From the NCBI RefSeq assembly GCF_014596085.1, contig NZ_JACCJY010000001.1:248001-312000 (forward strand): a stretch of DNA of 64,000 nt, read 5' to 3'. Source of the DNA: Azospirillum tabaci (GTDB lineage Bacteria; Pseudomonadota; Alphaproteobacteria; Azospirillales; Azospirillaceae). Position numbers and translations under genes: made by a program. Positions 17,484 through 25,489 of the stretch are shown here, one piece after another; position 1 is the stretch's first letter; every line of letters starts with the position of its first letter. The notes beneath the pieces were generated by a model. It searched no databases. It saw only the letters and a list, made by a program, of their open reading frames with translations, and had not been told where the DNA came from.

Positions 17484-18197
17484 ATGAGCACGCCCAGCAT
17501 CGCGCCCGCCTCGCGCATCTTCTGCGCCGTCGACACGACCGACCTCGACACCGCCCGCGACCTTGGCCGGCGGATTGCGGGGGTGGTCGGCGGGATCAAG
17601 CTGGGGCTGGAGTTCTTCATCGGCCATGGCCCGGCGGGCATCCGCGCGGTGATCGGCGAGGACGGCCCGCCGCTGTTCCTTGACCTGAAGCTGCACGACA
17701 TCCCCAACACGGTGGCGGGCGGCATCCGGGCGGCGCTGCCGCTGAAGCCCGCCTTCCTGACCATCCACACCTCCGGCGGTCCGGCGATGATGCGCGCGGC
17801 GGCGGAAGCCGCGGCGAGTGCCGGCGCGGACCGTCCGAAGATCCTCGCGGTCACCGTGTTGACCAGCATGGACGCCGCCGACCTCCAGGCCGTCGGGCAG
17901 AGCGTTCCGGTGGCCGACCAGGTGAAGCGGCTGGCGCTGCTCGCCAAGGAGTCCGGGGTGGACGGCGTGGTCTGCTCCCCCGCCGAGGTGGCGCTGATCC
18001 GCGAGGCCTGCGGGCCGGACTTCGTCCTGATGGTGCCGGGCATCCGGCCCGCCTGGGCCGCCGCCAACGACCAGAAGCGCGTCATGACCCCCGCCGAGGC
18101 GCTGGCCGCCGGGGCGGACCATCTGGTCATCGGCCGCCCGATCACCGGCGACACCGACCCGGAGGCCGCCGCCCGCCGCATCGTTTCGGAACTGTAA
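17484..18197 (+). CDS. pyrF: Orotidine 5'-phosphate decarboxylase
   Basis: A 237-residue TIM barrel that converts OMP to UMP in pyrimidine synthesis. The catalytic D-x-K-x-x-D is FLDLKLHDIPNTV. The first strand has FCAVDTTDLDTA, and the phosphate-binding end has VPGIRPAW and VIGRPIT. Start ATG 17484 fits the family length; the longer in-frame extension has no homologous features. The trpF gene follows after 12 bases. Confidence 0.95.
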   Translation: MSTPSIAPASRIFCAVDTTDLDTARDLGRRIAGVVGGIKLGLEFFIGHGPAGIRAVIGEDGPPLFLDLKLHDIPNTVAGGIRAALPLKPAFLTIHTSGGPAMMRAAAEAAASAGADRPKILAVTVLTSMDAADLQAVGQSVPVADQVKRLALLAKESGVDGVVCSPAEVALIREACGPDFVLMVPGIRPAWAAANDQKRVMTPAEALAAGADHLVIGRPITGDTDPEAAARRIVSEL

Positions 18198-18209
18198 GGA
18201 CCCGCCCCC

Positions 18210-18854
18210 ATGCCCGTCAGCGTGAAGATCTGCGGCCTCACCGAGCCCCTGTCGCTGCACGCCGCCGTGGCCGGCGGGGCGCGCTATGTCGGCTTCGTCT
18301 TCTACCCGCCGAGCCCGCGCTCCATCGCGCCGTCCATGGCGGCGGAGCTGGCGCGGCTGGTCCCAACGGGCGTGCGCACGGTCGGGCTGTTCGTCGATCC
18401 GGAAAACGACTTCCTGGAGCATGTGGTCAGCCAAGTTCCCTTCGACCTGATCCAACTCCACGGCAAGGAGACGCCGCGCCGCATCGCCGAGGTGAAGGCC
18501 GCCTTCAACATCCCGGTGATGAAGGCGATCAAGGTCGGCGGGCCGGAGGATCTGGCTGCCGCGCTGGAGGCCGCCGAGGTCGCCGACCGGCTGCTGTTCG
18601 ACGCCAAGCCGCCGGCCAAGGTGTCGGCCCTGCCGGGCGGCAACGGCATCGCCTTCGACTGGACGCTGCTCGCCGGGCGGAGCTGGCCGAAGCCCTGGAT
18701 GCTGTCCGGCGGGCTGAAGCCGGAGAACGCGGCGGAGGCCGTGTGGACCACCGGGGCCGGCGCGCTCGACGTGTCGTCGGGCGTGGAGGACCGGCCTGGT
18801 CACAAGGACCCGGCGCTGATCCGCCGCTTCCTGGACAGCGTGGCCGGGCTGTGA
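18210..18854 (+). CDS. trpF: Phosphoribosylanthranilate isomerase
   Basis: A 214-residue (beta/alpha)8 enzyme for the third tryptophan step. KICGLTEP carries the catalytic cysteine. GFVFYPPSPR is the conserved beta2 segment, LIQLHGKETP follows, LLFDAK supplies the catalytic aspartate region, and LSGGLKPENA with LDVSSGVED binds phosphate. It is coupled to pyrF. In many relatives trpB and trpA follow directly, but here an unrelated regulatory gene comes next. Confidence 0.95.
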   Translation: MPVSVKICGLTEPLSLHAAVAGGARYVGFVFYPPSPRSIAPSMAAELARLVPTGVRTVGLFVDPENDFLEHVVSQVPFDLIQLHGKETPRRIAEVKAAFNIPVMKAIKVGGPEDLAAALEAAEVADRLLFDAKPPAKVSALPGGNGIAFDWTLLAGRSWPKPWMLSGGLKPENAAEAVWTTGAGALDVSSGVEDRPGHKDPALIRRFLDSVAGL

Positions 18855-18933
18855 CGTCTCGTCGCGGTGAGGTATTTGAGTAAAATTTGTTGTTGCCGCG
18901 GGGCTTTCCCTTTTGGCGGATGAGCACAACTTA

Positions 18934-18977
18934 ATCGCACGACCGGGTTGCGGACCTGGGTTATGACTTCGTGCGAT
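18934..18977. repeat. Inverted repeat in the trpF / diguanylate cyclase gap
   Basis: Nine-base arms atcgcacga (18934-18942) and tcgtgcgat (18969-18977), 26 bases apart, in a locally AT-richer gap. It could be a regulatory element of the cyclase gene or a terminator remnant of trpF. Confidence 0.4.
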
Positions 18978-19038
18978 ACTGTTGGCACCCGCTGGCCGCG
19001 ACCGGTGGATGTGTCCGAAGGGAAGCCCTGCAAGCCCG

Positions 19039-19938
19039 ATGACCAACTCGTCCGACACACGCTCGCCATCCGACAGCCTCGGCCTCGTGCTTGACGAGCA
19101 TTTGCGATGGATCGGGCAGTGGCACCGCGCAGTCTTCTTCCGCGGCGGACAGGGGGGTGAGCGGGTGTCGGCCCCCGCCTCCTTCGCGGCGTGGTGCGTG
19201 GCGGTCAACGCCGACGATCTGGCCCACCAGCCCGCCGTGGAGAAGCTGGTCACCCTGCACGAGCAGATGCACCGCAAGGCCAAGCTGCTTCTGCTCAAGG
19301 CGGCCGGCGGCGAGAGCCCCAGCGAGGCCGACTATGAAGGGGTGATCGCCCGCTTCGAGGAGTTCGTCCTCCACCTGCGCCGGGTCGAGAGGGCCTTCGG
19401 TGCCGCGGCGAGCGGATTGGACCCGCTGACCGGCCTGCGCACCCGCCGCGGCATGCAGGAGGCGTTGGAGCGCGAGCACAACCGCTTCCGCCGGAACGGG
19501 CCCGCCTTCTGCGTCGCCATCTGCGACATCGACCGCTTCAAGGGCATCAACGACACCTATGGCCACGACATCGGCGACCGCGTCCTGGCCGCCACCGCCG
19601 CCGCCATCAGCCGAGGCATCCGCAGCTTCGACGAGGCTTTCCGCATGGGCGGCGAGGAGTTCCTGATCTGCTTGAAGGAAACCGGCCTGGGCGAGGGATT
19701 CCGGGTCATCGAGCGGCTGCGCGGCGAACTTGCGCGGACCCCGGTGACGCTGCCGGACGGTCGGAGGATCGCGGTCACCGCCTCCTTCGGGCTGGTCGAG
19801 GCGGCAGAGGCGCTGCCGGTCGACGAGATGATCGTTTGCGCCGACCGCGCCCTCTATCAGGCGAAGAACAGCGGGCGCAACCGCGTGGTCCGCTACGGGC
19901 TGGACCAACCCTTGGATGCGGCGCCGACACGCCGATGA
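19039..19938 (+). CDS. Zinc-sensing diguanylate cyclase (CZB-GGDEF, DgcZ-like)
   Basis: A 299-residue protein. The N-terminal ~120 residues fit the chemoreceptor zinc-binding (CZB) fold with likely ligands H21, C53, H74 and H78; the last pair is H-x3-H as in E. coli DgcZ. The GGDEF domain follows, with DPLTGLRTRR, CDIDRFKGINDTYGH, GGEEF at 204-208 and an I-site RSFD (195-198) five residues upstream. It should make c-di-GMP, probably inhibited by zinc. There is no membrane segment. ATG 19039 was chosen; an upstream alternative near 18982 adds only an unstructured stretch. Confidence 0.88.
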   Translation: MTNSSDTRSPSDSLGLVLDEHLRWIGQWHRAVFFRGGQGGERVSAPASFAAWCVAVNADDLAHQPAVEKLVTLHEQMHRKAKLLLLKAAGGESPSEADYEGVIARFEEFVLHLRRVERAFGAAASGLDPLTGLRTRRGMQEALEREHNRFRRNGPAFCVAICDIDRFKGINDTYGHDIGDRVLAATAAAISRGIRSFDEAFRMGGEEFLICLKETGLGEGFRVIERLRGELARTPVTLPDGRRIAVTASFGLVEAAEALPVDEMIVCADRALYQAKNSGRNRVVRYGLDQPLDAAPTRR

Positions 19939-20061
19939 GTCCTTTCCGTTTCGGAACAGGGGAATTGTGGGCGCATCCGGCGGCATCGCTTAAGGGCGGC
20001 TTGGCCGAAGCGGGTCCGCCGGGTTAGGATCGGGGCCTATACAGGCCGCGGCACGAGATCC

Positions 20062-20712
20062 ATGCGCACCAATTCCGAATTTCCCAACCTGTTCATCCTC
20101 GACCACCCGCTGATCCAGCACAAGCTGACGCTGATGCGGGCCAAGGAACGCTCCACCGGCGGCTTCCGCACCCTGCTGCGCGAGATTTCGCTGCTGATGG
20201 GCTATGAGATCACCCGCGACCTGCCCTTGACGACCGAGCGGATCGACACGCCGCTCCAGCCCATGGACGCGCCGGTCATCGCCGGCAAGAAGCTCGCCAT
20301 CGTGCCGGTGCTGCGCGCCGGACTCGGCATGGCGCAGGGCCTGCACGAGCTGGTGCCGTCGGCGCGCGAGGGGCACATCGGCCTCTACCGCGACCACGAC
20401 ACCAAGATGCCGCACGAGTACCTGGTGAAGCTTCCGGAGGCGGAAGGCCGCCTGTTCATCGTCGTGGACCCGATGCTGGCGACCGGCAATTCCGCCGTCC
20501 ACGCCTGCGATGTGCTGAACCGTCACGGCGTGGACGACGAGAACATCCGCTTCATGGCGCTGGTGGCGGCGCCCGAGGGCATGCGCGTCTTCGCCGCGGC
20601 CCACCCGCGGGTGAAGGTCTTCACCGCCTCGCTCGACAGCCATCTGGACGAGAACGCCTACATCGTCCCCGGCCTGGGCGACGCGGGCGACCGCATGTTC
20701 GGCACCAAGTAA
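20062..20712 (+). CDS. upp: Uracil phosphoribosyltransferase
   Basis: A 216-residue salvage enzyme, uracil + PRPP to UMP. Signatures are [28 protein letters not shown], the [10 protein letters not shown] strand and the PRPP-binding loop [11 protein letters not shown], plus [13 protein letters not shown] at the end for uracil recognition. Length and start fit the family. A strong hairpin follows. Confidence 0.97.
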   Translation: MRTNSEFPNLFILDHPLIQHKLTLMRAKERSTGGFRTLLREISLLMGYEITRDLPLTTERIDTPLQPMDAPVIAGKKLAIVPVLRAGLGMAQGLHELVPSAREGHIGLYRDHDTKMPHEYLVKLPEAEGRLFIVVDPMLATGNSAVHACDVLNRHGVDDENIRFMALVAAPEGMRVFAAAHPRVKVFTASLDSHLDENAYIVPGLGDAGDRMFGTK

Positions 20713-20724
20713 CCACAAACAGCG

Positions 20725-20764
20725 GCCGCATCCCTGTCATACCCTCACGGGAAAGGGATGCGGC
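20725..20764 (+). terminator. Terminator-like hairpin after upp
   Basis: Perfect 10-base arms gccgcatccc / gggatgcggc with a 20-base loop, 13 bases past the upp stop. The sequence TGTTGTC follows. Confidence 0.6.
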
Positions 20765-20774
20765 ATGTTGTCAT

Positions 20775-20789
20775 TGCGAGTTATTCGCA
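20775..20789. promoter_or_regulatory. Fur-type palindrome upstream of iron permease
   Basis: tgcga-gttat-tcgca, 5-base perfect arms in an AT-richer context, about 55 bases before the permease start. Its layout and centre match the palindrome upstream of the iron-binding-protein gene (24713-24727, centre gttat on its minus strand). It resembles alphaproteobacterial Fur-family sites by eye. Confidence 0.5.
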
Positions 20790-20843
20790 CAGTGTGAGAC
20801 CATAGGGCTCCCGTTCGACACATCCCTATGGGCGTATCCGGCC

Positions 20844-22568
20844 TTGACGACGGACACCTTTCAAACCCCCGCTCCGACACCGGGCGGCCCGGTTCAGGCC
20901 GCCGGCTCCTATTCCTCCCTGTGGCATCGCGTCGGTTTCAGCGGCTGGACGCTGGCGACGCTGGTGATCGCGGCGCTGGTCGCCCTGCCGGTGCTGGCGG
21001 TGATCAGCCGCGTCTTCGTGCCGACGGACGGGGTGTGGCAGCATCTGGTCGAGACGGTGCTGGCGGAGTATCTGCTGAACACCGTGCGCCTCGTCTTCGG
21101 GGTGGGGGTGGGCACGCTGGTCATCGGGGTGGGCACCGCCTGGCTGGTCACCATGTGCCGGTTCCCCGGCAGCCGGGTGCTGGAATGGGCGCTGCTGCTG
21201 CCGATGGCGGTTCCGGCCTACGTCATGGCCTACGTCTACACCGACCTGCTCCAGTTCGTCGGCCCGGTGCAGACCGCGCTGCGCGAGGTTTTCCACTGGT
21301 CGCGCCGGGATTACTGGTTTCCGGACATCCGTACGCTCGAGGGAGCGGCGTTGATGATGACGCTGGTGCTCTACCCGTACGTCTATCTGCTGTCGCGCGC
21401 CGCCTTCCTGGAACAGTCCGTCTGCGTGCTGGAGGTCAGCCGTACGCTCGGCCGCGGGCCGTGGCGCAGCTTCTTCACGGTGGCGCTGCCGCTGGCCCGC
21501 CCCAGCATCGTCGCCGGCCTCGCGCTGGTGCTGATGGAGGTGCTGGCCGATTTCGGCACGGTCCAGTATTTCGCGGTGAACACCTTCGTCACCGGCATCT
21601 ACCGCACCTGGTTCGCCATGGGCCAACCGGTGGCCGCGGCACAGTTGGCCGCCGTGCTGATGATGTTCGTCCTGGTCTTGGTGCTGATGGAACGCTGGTC
21701 GCGCCGGCAGGCCCGCTACCACCACACCACCACCCGTTACCGCCGCCTGCCCAAGCATGAGCTGAAGGGGTGGCGCGCGGCGGCCGCCATGACGGCCTGC
21801 GGGCTGCCGCTTCTGCTCGGCTTCCTGCTGCCCGCCGGTCTGCTGGTCCGCATGGCGGTCACCGCGGGGGATCAGGCCTTCGGGCCGGTGTTCCTGACGC
21901 TGGCCCGCAACAGCTTCACGCTGGCGGCGCTGGCCGCGGTTCTGGCGGTGTCGCTGGCGCTGGTCCTGGCCTACGGGCAGCGGCTGCGCCCGACGCCGCT
22001 GCTGAAGGGCGCGGTGCGCGTCGCCGCCATGGGCTACGCCATTCCGGGTTCGGTGATCGCGGTCGGCGTGCTGATCCCCTTCGCCCATCTCGACAACGCC
22101 GTCGACGCCTTCTTCCGCCAGACCTTCGGGGTGTCCACCGGCCTGCTGCTGAGCGGCACCATCGCAGCGGTGCTGTTCGCCTATCTCGTCCGCTTCCTGG
22201 CGGTGTCCTTCAACACGATCGAGGCCAGCCTGGGCAAGATCCGCCCGACGATGGACTTCGCCTCGCGGGTGCTCGGCCACACGGCGGGGCGTACGCTGGT
22301 CCGGGTGCACGCGCCGATCATGTGGGGCAGCCTGCTGACCGCCGGCCTGCTGGTCTTCGTCGATGTGATGAAGGAGCTGCCGGCGACGATGATCGTGCGG
22401 CCCTTCAACTTCGACACGCTGGCCGTGCGCGTCTACACGCTGGCCTCCGACGAGCGGCTGACCGAGGCCGCCACCGGGGCGCTGGCCATCGTGGCGGTCG
22501 GCATCGTGCCGGTGATCCTGCTCAGCCTCTCCATCAGCCGCTCCCGCCCCGGCCAGACGGACGAATGA
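20844..22568 (+). CDS. Ferric iron ABC transporter permease (FbpB/SfuB type)
   Basis: A 574-residue inner-membrane permease of two fused halves, about 12 transmembrane helices. Each half has an ATPase-contact loop: EVSRTLGRGPWRSFFTVALP, and later SRVLGHTAGRTLVRVHAPI. The start is TTG 20844; an ATG at 20828 is out of frame and there is no in-frame ATG. The protein belongs to the Fe3+/thiamine-type binding-protein-dependent family. The matching binding protein is encoded at 23589-24617, but no ATP-binding subunit is present between or near them. Confidence 0.88.
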   Translation: MTTDTFQTPAPTPGGPVQAAGSYSSLWHRVGFSGWTLATLVIAALVALPVLAVISRVFVPTDGVWQHLVETVLAEYLLNTVRLVFGVGVGTLVIGVGTAWLVTMCRFPGSRVLEWALLLPMAVPAYVMAYVYTDLLQFVGPVQTALREVFHWSRRDYWFPDIRTLEGAALMMTLVLYPYVYLLSRAAFLEQSVCVLEVSRTLGRGPWRSFFTVALPLARPSIVAGLALVLMEVLADFGTVQYFAVNTFVTGIYRTWFAMGQPVAAAQLAAVLMMFVLVLVLMERWSRRQARYHHTTTRYRRLPKHELKGWRAAAAMTACGLPLLLGFLLPAGLLVRMAVTAGDQAFGPVFLTLARNSFTLAALAAVLAVSLALVLAYGQRLRPTPLLKGAVRVAAMGYAIPGSVIAVGVLIPFAHLDNAVDAFFRQTFGVSTGLLLSGTIAAVLFAYLVRFLAVSFNTIEASLGKIRPTMDFASRVLGHTAGRTLVRVHAPIMWGSLLTAGLLVFVDVMKELPATMIVRPFNFDTLAVRVYTLASDERLTEAATGALAIVAVGIVPVILLSLSISRSRPGQTDE

Positions 22569-22672
22569 CGCTGTTGCCTCCGCCGCAACAGTGTTGAGCG
22601 GCGGTGGGGCTTTATCCGGCGCTCCGGAAAGAATACCTCTCTCTCAGCGATGTTGCCTGAGGAGAGCGTCCG

Positions 22673-23521
22673 ATGACCGCCGAAACCGTCCGCCCCGTCC
22701 TGACCGCCGTCGAAGGCATGGAAGCGTCCGACGGCGCCGGCGTGCGCATGACCCGCATGGTCGGCACCCCGCGCCTGCGCATGCTCGACCCCTTCCTGAT
22801 GCTGGATTACTTCGGGTCCGACACGCCGCAGGACTATCTGGCCGGCTTCCCCGACCACCCGCACCGCGGTTTCGAGACGGTCACCTACATGCTGGCCGGC
22901 CGCATGCGCCACTGGGACAACCACGGGCATGAGGGTGTGATCGAGACCGGCGGCGTGCAGTGGATGACCGCCGGGCGCGGCGTGATCCATTCCGAGATGC
23001 CGGAGCAGACCGAAGGGTTGATGAAGGGTTTCCAGCTCTGGATCAACCTGCCGGCGCGGCTGAAGATGAGCGACCCCACCTATCAGGAGTTCGCCGCCGA
23101 CCGCATTCCGGTCGAGACGCGCGAAGACGGAACCACGGTGACGGTGATCGCCGGCACCACTGGCAACGGCACCGCCGGCCCGGTGCGCAGCGGCCCCACG
23201 GAGGCCCGCTACTTCGACGTCACCCTGCCGGCCGGTGCGGCCTTCTCCGAGCCGGTGCCCGCCGGTCATGCGGCGGCGCTGGTGGTCTTCGAGGGATCGG
23301 TGGTGGCGCCCGGCAGCTCCGTCCGGCTGGGCGGCCCGCGGGTGCTGGTGCTGGGCGATGGCGACCGGGCGGAGATCACCGCCGGCCCTTCGGGTGCGCG
23401 CTTCCTGCTGCTCTCCGGGCGGCCGATCGGCGAGCCGGTGGCCTGGGGCGGCCCCTTCGTCATGAACAGCCGCGAGGAGGTGATGCAGGCCTACCGCGAC
23501 TATGAAGAGGGCAAGTTCTAA
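22673..23521 (+). CDS. Pirin family protein (second copy)
   Basis: A 282-residue double-cupin protein. The signature FPDHPHRGFETVTYMLAGRM has likely metal-binding histidines, then GGVQWMTAGRGVIHSEMP. The C-terminal cupin ends GGPFVMNSREEVMQAYRDY, the usual pirin tail. GAGGAGAG lies before the ATG. It is inserted between the two ferric-transport genes. It is dissimilar from the pirin at 4075-4977, so the two are not a recent duplication. Ligand and reaction are unknown. Confidence 0.9.
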   Translation: MTAETVRPVLTAVEGMEASDGAGVRMTRMVGTPRLRMLDPFLMLDYFGSDTPQDYLAGFPDHPHRGFETVTYMLAGRMRHWDNHGHEGVIETGGVQWMTAGRGVIHSEMPEQTEGLMKGFQLWINLPARLKMSDPTYQEFAADRIPVETREDGTTVTVIAGTTGNGTAGPVRSGPTEARYFDVTLPAGAAFSEPVPAGHAAALVVFEGSVVAPGSSVRLGGPRVLVLGDGDRAEITAGPSGARFLLLSGRPIGEPVAWGGPFVMNSREEVMQAYRDYEEGKF

Positions 23522-23534
23522 ACCGAACAAATGA

Positions 23535-23568
23535 AAAGGGCGCGTCTCCACCGCTGGGACGCGCCCCT
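23535..23568. terminator. Convergent terminator, pirin / iron-binding protein
   Basis: Arms gggcgcgtc / gacgcgccc (23538-23546 and 23558-23566) flanked by an A run on the left, between two converging genes. It can work on both strands. Confidence 0.7.
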
Positions 23569-23588
23569 TCGTTACGCCGGACGGTGGC

Positions 23589-24617
23589 TTACTTCCAGCC
23601 GGCGCGATCCATGATCTTCAGAGCCTCGGCGTTGTTCTTGCCGTAGACGGCGGCGTTCAGCGGGTCTTCCTTGAACTTGCCCCAGGAGATCAGCACCGGC
23701 GCGGTCTCGGCCCCGGCGACGATCGGATACTCGTAGTTCTTTTCCGTGAACATCCTCTGGGCCTCGGGGCTGACCAGATACTCGAGGAACTGGACGGCCT
23801 GCTCCTTGTTCGGCGCGTTCTTCATGACGCCGGCGCCGGAGACGTTCACGTGGGTGCCGCGGTCGCCCTGGTTGGGGAAGATCACGCCCAGCTTCTCCGC
23901 GATGGCCTTGTCCTCCGGCTTGGAGGAGGAGGCGATGCGGGCGAAATAGTAGGTGTTGGTCACGGCCACGTCGCCTTCGTTGGCGGCCACGCCCTTGATC
24001 TGGTCGGTGTCGCCGCCCTGCGGCTTGCGCGCCATGTTGGCGACGACGCCCTTGGCCCACTCCTCCGTCGCCTTCTCGCCATGGGCGGCGAGCAGCGAGC
24101 CGACGAGCGACTGGTTGTAGACGCTGGTCGAGGAGCGGACGAGGACGCGGTCCTTCCACTTCGGGTCGGCCAGTTCCTCGTAGGTCTTGATCTCGTCCGG
24201 CTTCACCGAGGCCTTGTTGTAGACCAGGATGCGGGCGCGCTTGGAGATGCCGAACCAATGGCCTTCCGGCTCGCGCAGGTGGGCCGGGATGGCCTCCTCC
24301 ATGACCTTGGAGCGGGTCGGCTGGAGCAGACCGGCCTCCTGGGCGCGCCACAGGCGGCCGGCGTCGACGGTGATGAACACGTCGGCGGGGCTGTTGCCGC
24401 CTTCGGTCTTCATCCGCTCGATCAGCTCCTCTTCCTTGCCCTCGATGACGTTGATCTTGATGCCGGTCTTCTTGGTGAAGGCGTCGTAGAGGTCCTTGTC
24501 CACATCGTAATGGCGCGCGGAGTAGATGTTCACCTCAGCGGCGTTGGCGAGGCCCGTCATGGCCAGCAGCGTCGCGGCGAAGGTGGCGGCAAAGACACCG
24601 CGCGATCCGATGTGCAT
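23589..24617 (-). CDS. Ferric iron ABC transporter, periplasmic binding protein (FutA/FbpA type)
   Basis: About 342 residues with a signal peptide ending TGLANAAEV. The mature protein begins VNIYSARHYDVDKDLY, carrying the first iron-ligand tyrosine region. It also has VFITVDAGRLWRAQEAGLLQ, and EKNYEYPIVAG near the end. Class: FutA/AfuA, binding Fe3+ in the periplasm. I took ATG 24617, with GGGAG 8 bases upstream. ATG 24623 is an alternative. A Fur-type palindrome lies about 100 bases upstream. The permease gene lies on the other strand past the pirin gene. Confidence 0.92.
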   Translation of the reverse strand: MHIGSRGVFAATFAATLLAMTGLANAAEVNIYSARHYDVDKDLYDAFTKKTGIKINVIEGKEEELIERMKTEGGNSPADVFITVDAGRLWRAQEAGLLQPTRSKVMEEAIPAHLREPEGHWFGISKRARILVYNKASVKPDEIKTYEELADPKWKDRVLVRSSTSVYNQSLVGSLLAAHGEKATEEWAKGVVANMARKPQGGDTDQIKGVAANEGDVAVTNTYYFARIASSSKPEDKAIAEKLGVIFPNQGDRGTHVNVSGAGVMKNAPNKEQAVQFLEYLVSPEAQRMFTEKNYEYPIVAGAETAPVLISWGKFKEDPLNAAVYGKNNAEALKIMDRAGWK

Positions 24618-24712
24618 CCTCATGACTCCCGAATTCTTGTCTGTTCGCGCCCGCAATTGCGAAGCGTTCTCATGCGCCGACTTGACCATTCAGGAGCCAG
24701 GGTGTCAAGCGT

Positions 24713-24727
24713 GAACGATAACCGTTC
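24713..24727. promoter_or_regulatory. Fur-type palindrome upstream of iron-binding protein
   Basis: gaacg-ataac-cgttc with perfect 5-base arms, embedded in TTCTCAATATTCAAAAA-type AT-rich DNA. Same spacing as the palindrome before the iron permease. Confidence 0.55.
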
Positions 24728-24895
24728 TCAATATTCAAAAAGGATGCGGACCAGAGCGATCAATGGGGGCTAAGGCGCCAACCAAAGGTGTAAAGGCTTG
24801 TTCGTCTTTGGGGTATGCCTATAATCCCTTCGCAATACCCGCCGTCGGGCGGGATCGTGAGCGGCCGATCGGGGCGACAGATGGGGAGCGTCAGG

Positions 24896-25408
24896 ATGCG
24901 TTGGACAGGTCTTTTCGCTTTTGGTGCGGCGCTGCTGTCCGCGCTGGCCGCCACGCCGGCCTCCGCCGTCGACTTCTCCAAATCCGCCGCCGAGTACGGC
25001 CCGGAAGGCGCCTGGACCAGCCGCTGCGAGATCGACCGTATGACCGACACCAAGGTCTGCCGGCTGATGAACTACCGGCTGTTCGACGACGGCAAGGAGG
25101 TCGGCTTCGTGGCGCTGAGCGTCATCCCGACCGGCAACGACTACCACCTGTTCCTGACGACCAGCCAGGGCATGATCGACAACTGCGCCATCCGCGTCGA
25201 CCGCCAACCGCGCATCGAGACGCAGATCGCCACGCTCAACATGTGCATGTTCCCGAACTTCGTGTCGGGCCGCGTGGTCGACCAGTTCCGCAACGGCTCC
25301 ACGGTGCTGGTCCGCGTGAACTTCCTGCGCGCCGGCAAGCGCGACATCGATTTCCCGCTGAACGGCTTCTCGCGCAACTTCGAAGAGATGCAGCGCAGCC
25401 TGCAGTGA
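24896..25408 (+). CDS. IalB-like (invasion-associated locus B) periplasmic protein
   Basis: 170 residues with a signal peptide MRWTGLFAFGAALLSALAATPASA. The mature domain starts with a W-x-x-x-C-type strand (AWTSRCEIDRMTDTKVCRL), has two more cysteines (DNCAIRV, LNMCMFP), and ends KRDIDFPLNGFSRNF. This is the pattern of IalB-related small periplasmic proteins of unknown biochemical role. ATG 24896 is preceded by GGGGAGCGTCAGG. A bidirectional terminator follows. Confidence 0.7.
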   Translation: MRWTGLFAFGAALLSALAATPASAVDFSKSAAEYGPEGAWTSRCEIDRMTDTKVCRLMNYRLFDDGKEVGFVALSVIPTGNDYHLFLTTSQGMIDNCAIRVDRQPRIETQIATLNMCMFPNFVSGRVVDQFRNGSTVLVRVNFLRAGKRDIDFPLNGFSRNFEEMQRSLQ

Positions 25409-25432
25409 CCGGACGAACCGGACGGCATCGAT

Positions 25433-25463
25433 AAAAAAAACGGCGCGGAGTGATCCGCGCCGT
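25433..25463. terminator. Bidirectional terminator, IalB-like gene / cobT
   Basis: Eight A (25433-25440) followed by 10-base arms acggcgcgga / tccgcgccgt with a 4-base loop. On the minus strand this is a textbook hairpin with eight T, ending cobT. Confidence 0.9.
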
Positions 25464-25489
25464 TGTCGTTTCCGGTCCGCGGTCCGGCC

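Noticed and set aside
20828..21760. ATG-started frame at the head of the iron permease
   Set aside because: Out of frame with the transmembrane protein. The real frame begins at TTG 20844.
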